From Thermofilaceae archaeon (GTDB lineage: Archaea; Thermoproteota; Thermoprotei; Thermofilales; Thermofilaceae), in contig JALURH010000046.1 of NCBI GenBank assembly GCA_027017025.1, positions 1 to 15,932 on the forward strand: 15,932 bases of DNA, given 5' to 3'. The position numbers and the translations under genes are program-made. Each line of letters opens with the position of its first letter. The first letter of the stretch is position 1. The notes under the pieces were generated by a model. That model searched no databases, was not told where the DNA came from, and saw nothing but the letters and a program-made list of their open reading frames with translations. Below are positions 13,865 through 15,932 of the stretch, piece after piece.

Positions 13865-15121
13865 ATGGAGAAAACATTACATGGCTGGGTTAATAATGTT
13901 AAGCGTGTTGGCAAGATAATTTTCTTTGAGGTAATAGATAATCTATCCTTAAAGCCTGTTACTGTAGTAATAAAGAAAGGAAATGAGGATCTCTGGAATA
14001 AAGCTCTAAGTGTGAAGATTGGGTGTGCAATAGAGATAAAGGGATTCGTACCGAAGAAGATTATAAGCAAAAGGGGAAGAGAAATCCATGCAACAAATAT
14101 TGTTATACTAAGTAGTCCTCTCGAACCCTTGCCTATAGATGTTACAGGAAAAACTGGAGCAATGTTAGATACTTATATAGATTATAGATACATAGCTTTA
14201 AGGCTACCTAAATTCAGAGCTATTTTTAAGATCAGGGCAGGTATTGTTAGAGCAGCAAGAGAATTTCTAGAGAATGAGGGCTTTATAGAGATACATACCC
14301 CTAAGATAGCTGGTGCTGGAGCAGAAGGAGGTGCAACAGTCTTTACCCTTAAATACTTTGAGAAAACAGCCTTTCTTTCTCAAAGCCCCCAATTATATAA
14401 ACAAATGATGATAGCTAGCCTACCAAGGGTTTATGAGATTACCCCATATTTTAGAGCTGAGAAATTTAATACACCTAGACACTTAAATGAAAGTTGGGGT
14501 ATCGATGTAGAAATGGGATTCATTGATAGTGAAGAAGATGTTATGATACTTCTCGAGAAACTTATACGGCATATCTTCTCTTACGTAATAAAAAATTATA
14601 GAAATGAGCTAGAGATTTTAGGTAGAGATAAAATAAAAATACCTAGTTTACCTTTTCCAAGACTTACCTATGATGAAGTACTCAGCATTCTAGAGGAAAA
14701 GGGGTTAAAAATAAAGTGGGGAGAGGACCTAGATTCAGAGGCTGAGAGAACTTTAGGTGATATTATGGCTAAGAGAGGACATGAAGTATATTTTATCACA
14801 AAATATCCCTGGTCAGCAAAACCGTTCTATATTATGTGCGAGAAAGATATTAGTCGTGCTTTTGATCTAGACTACATAGGTCTCGAATTAGCATCCGGTG
14901 GTCAACGAGAACATCGTTACGATGTTTTAAAAGAAAATATGATTAAAAAAGGATTAGATCCCCAGGATTTCTCGTTTTATACTGAAGCTTTTAAATTCGG
15001 TATGCCTCCTCATGGAGGTTTTGGTCTAGGATTAGATAGACTTACAATGGTTGTCGTAGGAGCAGCTAACATTAGGGAAGTTGTGCTTTTCCCGAGGGAT
15101 CGTACTAGACTAATTCCCTAA
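13865..15121 (+). CDS. aspS: Aspartyl-tRNA synthetase, archaeal type
   Basis: Class IIb aminoacyl-tRNA synthetase of about 418 residues that charges tRNA-Asp. An N-terminal OB-fold anticodon-binding domain (GWVNNVKRVGK to about residue 95) precedes the catalytic domain. Motif 1 is GFIEIHTPKI, motif 2 FRAEKFNTPRHLNE, motif 3 GGFGLGLDRL. QSPQLYKQ and ASGGQREHRYD are typical of archaeal AspRS rather than AsnRS. I choose ATG 13865, with AAGGG (13854-13858) 6 nt upstream; TTG at 13859 is possible and an in-frame TAA lies just before it. The protein lacks the roughly 15-20 residues that precede the GWV motif in other archaeal AspRS. Whether it also charges tRNA-Asn is discussed in the findings. A TATA-like AATTTATATT lies at about 13802-13811. 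Confidence 0.95.
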   Translation: MEKTLHGWVNNVKRVGKIIFFEVIDNLSLKPVTVVIKKGNEDLWNKALSVKIGCAIEIKGFVPKKIISKRGREIHATNIVILSSPLEPLPIDVTGKTGAMLDTYIDYRYIALRLPKFRAIFKIRAGIVRAAREFLENEGFIEIHTPKIAGAGAEGGATVFTLKYFEKTAFLSQSPQLYKQMMIASLPRVYEITPYFRAEKFNTPRHLNESWGIDVEMGFIDSEEDVMILLEKLIRHIFSYVIKNYRNELEILGRDKIKIPSLPFPRLTYDEVLSILEEKGLKIKWGEDLDSEAERTLGDIMAKRGHEVYFITKYPWSAKPFYIMCEKDISRAFDLDYIGLELASGGQREHRYDVLKENMIKKGLDPQDFSFYTEAFKFGMPPHGGFGLGLDRLTMVVVGAANIREVVLFPRDRTRLIP

Positions 15122-15159
15122 AAGTTATACCGAGCCTATCTGTTTTTAGATTTAAGAAA

Positions 15160-15474
15160 ATGATTGAAAAGAAAGCTCGTGAGGCTGCAATTAGAGGAAG
15201 AGTAGTCAGAGTCATCTTAAGTAATGGAGAAATCGAGCACTATGTTGTAGAGACGAAGGATAGGAGAGGATATTATTTAATTATACCAGGACTTTTCTGC
15301 TCATGTAACGATTTCCTCTTTAACGTCATTCTTAGGAAAAGATACGAAAAATGTTATCATTTGCTGGCTTTCCATTTTGCCAAAGAACATGAGCTTATAA
15401 GAACATTAACTGTAAAGGAGAAAGGGATGTATAGATATTTCCTGAAAAAGATCCTCTATGGATTATTATACTAA
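15160..15474 (+). CDS. Small SWIM zinc-finger protein
   Basis: Protein of 104 residues with one SWIM zinc finger, C-x-C-x(n)-C-x-H: C48/C50 in FCSCNDF and C65/H67 in KCYHLLAFHF. The N-terminal half is a basic helix (EKKAREAAIRGR) and two strands; the C-terminal tail is basic. Archaeal SWIM proteins of this size have been related to the Sws1/Shu2 proteins that assist RadA/Rad51 paralogues in recombination, which makes a recombination-mediator role a reasonable guess but not shown here. It follows aspS by 38 nt, probably on the same transcript, although AAAGTTATAC at 15121-15130 could be its own TATA. There is no clear ribosome binding site. Its stop overlaps the convergent ABC gene's stop by 4 nt. 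Confidence 0.82.
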   Translation: MIEKKAREAAIRGRVVRVILSNGEIEHYVVETKDRRGYYLIIPGLFCSCNDFLFNVILRKRYEKCYHLLAFHFAKEHELIRTLTVKEKGMYRYFLKKILYGLLY

Positions 15475-15932
15475 ACTTCCTCTTCTTCCTCCTCTAACGC
15501 GATTTGTGCTCTTGTCTCTATTCTCTCTACCCGTCCGTCTCTCAGGTATATTATCCTGTCGCTTACGTCTATCATTTTTAGGTCGTGGGTTGCTACTATT
15601 ACTGTTACTCCTCTTTCTACGTTTAGTTCTTTTAGTAGGTGTACTATTTTTAGCCCTGTATTTAAGTCTAGGTTTCCTGTTGGTTCATCTGCGAGTATTA
15701 TTGCGGGGTCATTTGCTAGTGCTCTAGCAATAGCTACACGTTGTTGCTGACCACCACTAAGTTCACCAGGCCTATGGTTAAGGCGGTCACCTAAGCCAAC
15801 ACGTTCAAGTAATGCTCTAGCACGCCTAACACGCTCCTCACGAGGCACACCAGCAAAAATCATAGGAAGCATAACGTTCTCAAGAGCAGTAAGAACAGGA
15901 ATAAGATTAAACGTCTGAAAAATATAACCAAT
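15471..15932 (-). CDS. ABC transporter ATP-binding protein, LolD/MacB type (C-terminal part)
   Basis: The minus-strand frame is open from the right edge to a TAG at 15471, giving about 153 codons; the Walker A region is outside the window. The visible part starts IGYIFQTFNLIPVLTALENV, the Q-loop segment typical of MacB/LolD/FtsE ATPases. The ABC signature LSGGQQQR, Walker B IILADEPTGNLD and the H-loop in VATHD follow in order. The normal frame extends beyond the first internal ATG, so no start is assigned. Such ATPases pair with FtsX/MacB-like permeases to move lipids, peptides or drugs; the permease is not visible here. The tail ends in a run of glutamates (EEEEEEV). Codon choice changes sharply within the gene: upstream codons end mostly in T (CTT, GTT, GCT, CGT) and downstream codons mostly in A (CTA, GTA, GCA, AGA). 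Confidence 0.93.
   Translation of the reverse strand: MGYIFQTFNLIPVLTALENVMLPMIFAGVPREERVRRARALLERVGLGDRLNHRPGELSGGQQQRVAIARALANDPAIILADEPTGNLDLNTGLKIVHLLKELNVERGVTVIVATHDLKMIDVSDRIIYLRDGRVERIETRAQIALEEEEEEV

Noticed and set aside
14664..14690. ATGATGA C-box match inside aspS
   Set aside because: No CTGA follows at guide distance; the sequence is fully explained by the AspRS coding region.
15458..15727. 89-codon leucine-rich plus-strand frame that looks like a membrane protein
   Set aside because: It is antisense to the ABC ATPase, which has all expected motifs. The leucine-rich product is an artefact of the T-rich complement.

Overview
The window looks like chromosomal core DNA of a hyperthermophilic archaeon of the Thermoproteota (crenarchaeal side). 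A Desulfurococcales-type organism such as the Staphylothermus/Thermosphaera group is my best guess, by inference only. The evidence is archaeal-only or archaeal/eukaryal-type genes throughout (aIF2 gamma, aIF5B, Rpo7, Spt4, S6e, S28e, L24e, L7Ae, MCM, GINS, Hel308, GTP-dependent dephospho-CoA kinase), AT-rich intergenic DNA with TATA-type promoters, GTG/TTG starts, and two GC-rich structural RNAs standing out from the AT-rich background. I see no tRNA, rRNA, CRISPR, insertion sequence or phage gene.

Layout from left to right. (1) 1-380, minus: N-terminal part of an unrecognised protein running off the edge. Upstream of it at about 390-445 is a candidate box C/D sRNA that overlaps a perfect Shine-Dalgarno (SD) match. 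(2) 510-2418, plus: a HIT-family nucleotide hydrolase/transferase, then translation factor aIF2 gamma. (3) 2545-2645, minus: a second and stronger box C/D guide sRNA with its own TATA box, in the gap between two convergent protein genes. (4) 2674-7534, minus: a replication/repair operon, GINS23 > MCM > Hel308, joined by two identical GTGA start/stop overlaps. (5) 7620-8298, minus: L7Ae and S28e, divergent from (6) 8524-11016, plus: L24e, aIF5B and S6e. (7) 11095-12393, minus: Rpo7 (RpoE') > Spt4 > dephospho-CoA kinase, tightly coupled. (8) 12394-12718: no gene found, promoters only. (9) 12718-13431, plus: the SRP 7S RNA and the RNase P RNA in tandem, about 40 nt apart. (10) 13545-15474, plus: a stand-alone Lrp/AsnC ligand-binding domain, aspartyl-tRNA synthetase and a small SWIM zinc-finger protein. 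(11) 15471-15932, minus: the C-terminal part of a LolD/MacB-type ABC ATPase running off the right edge.

The region is an information-processing neighbourhood: replication helicase and accessory factors, transcription elongation, translation initiation, ribosomal proteins, tRNA charging, and the RNA cores of SRP and RNase P. One link is that L7Ae, encoded here, is a ribosomal protein, a kink-turn protein of box C/D sRNPs and a known archaeal RNase P subunit. The two candidate C/D sRNAs and the RNase P RNA are also encoded here. This is co-location, not proof of co-regulation.

I did not find a clearly new defence or metabolic system. The items most worth checking are the two unannotated C/D sRNAs (one with a guide complementary to the anti-Shine-Dalgarno end of 16S rRNA), the tandem SRP RNA-RNase P RNA locus, and a sharp change in synonymous codon choice inside the ABC ATPase gene.
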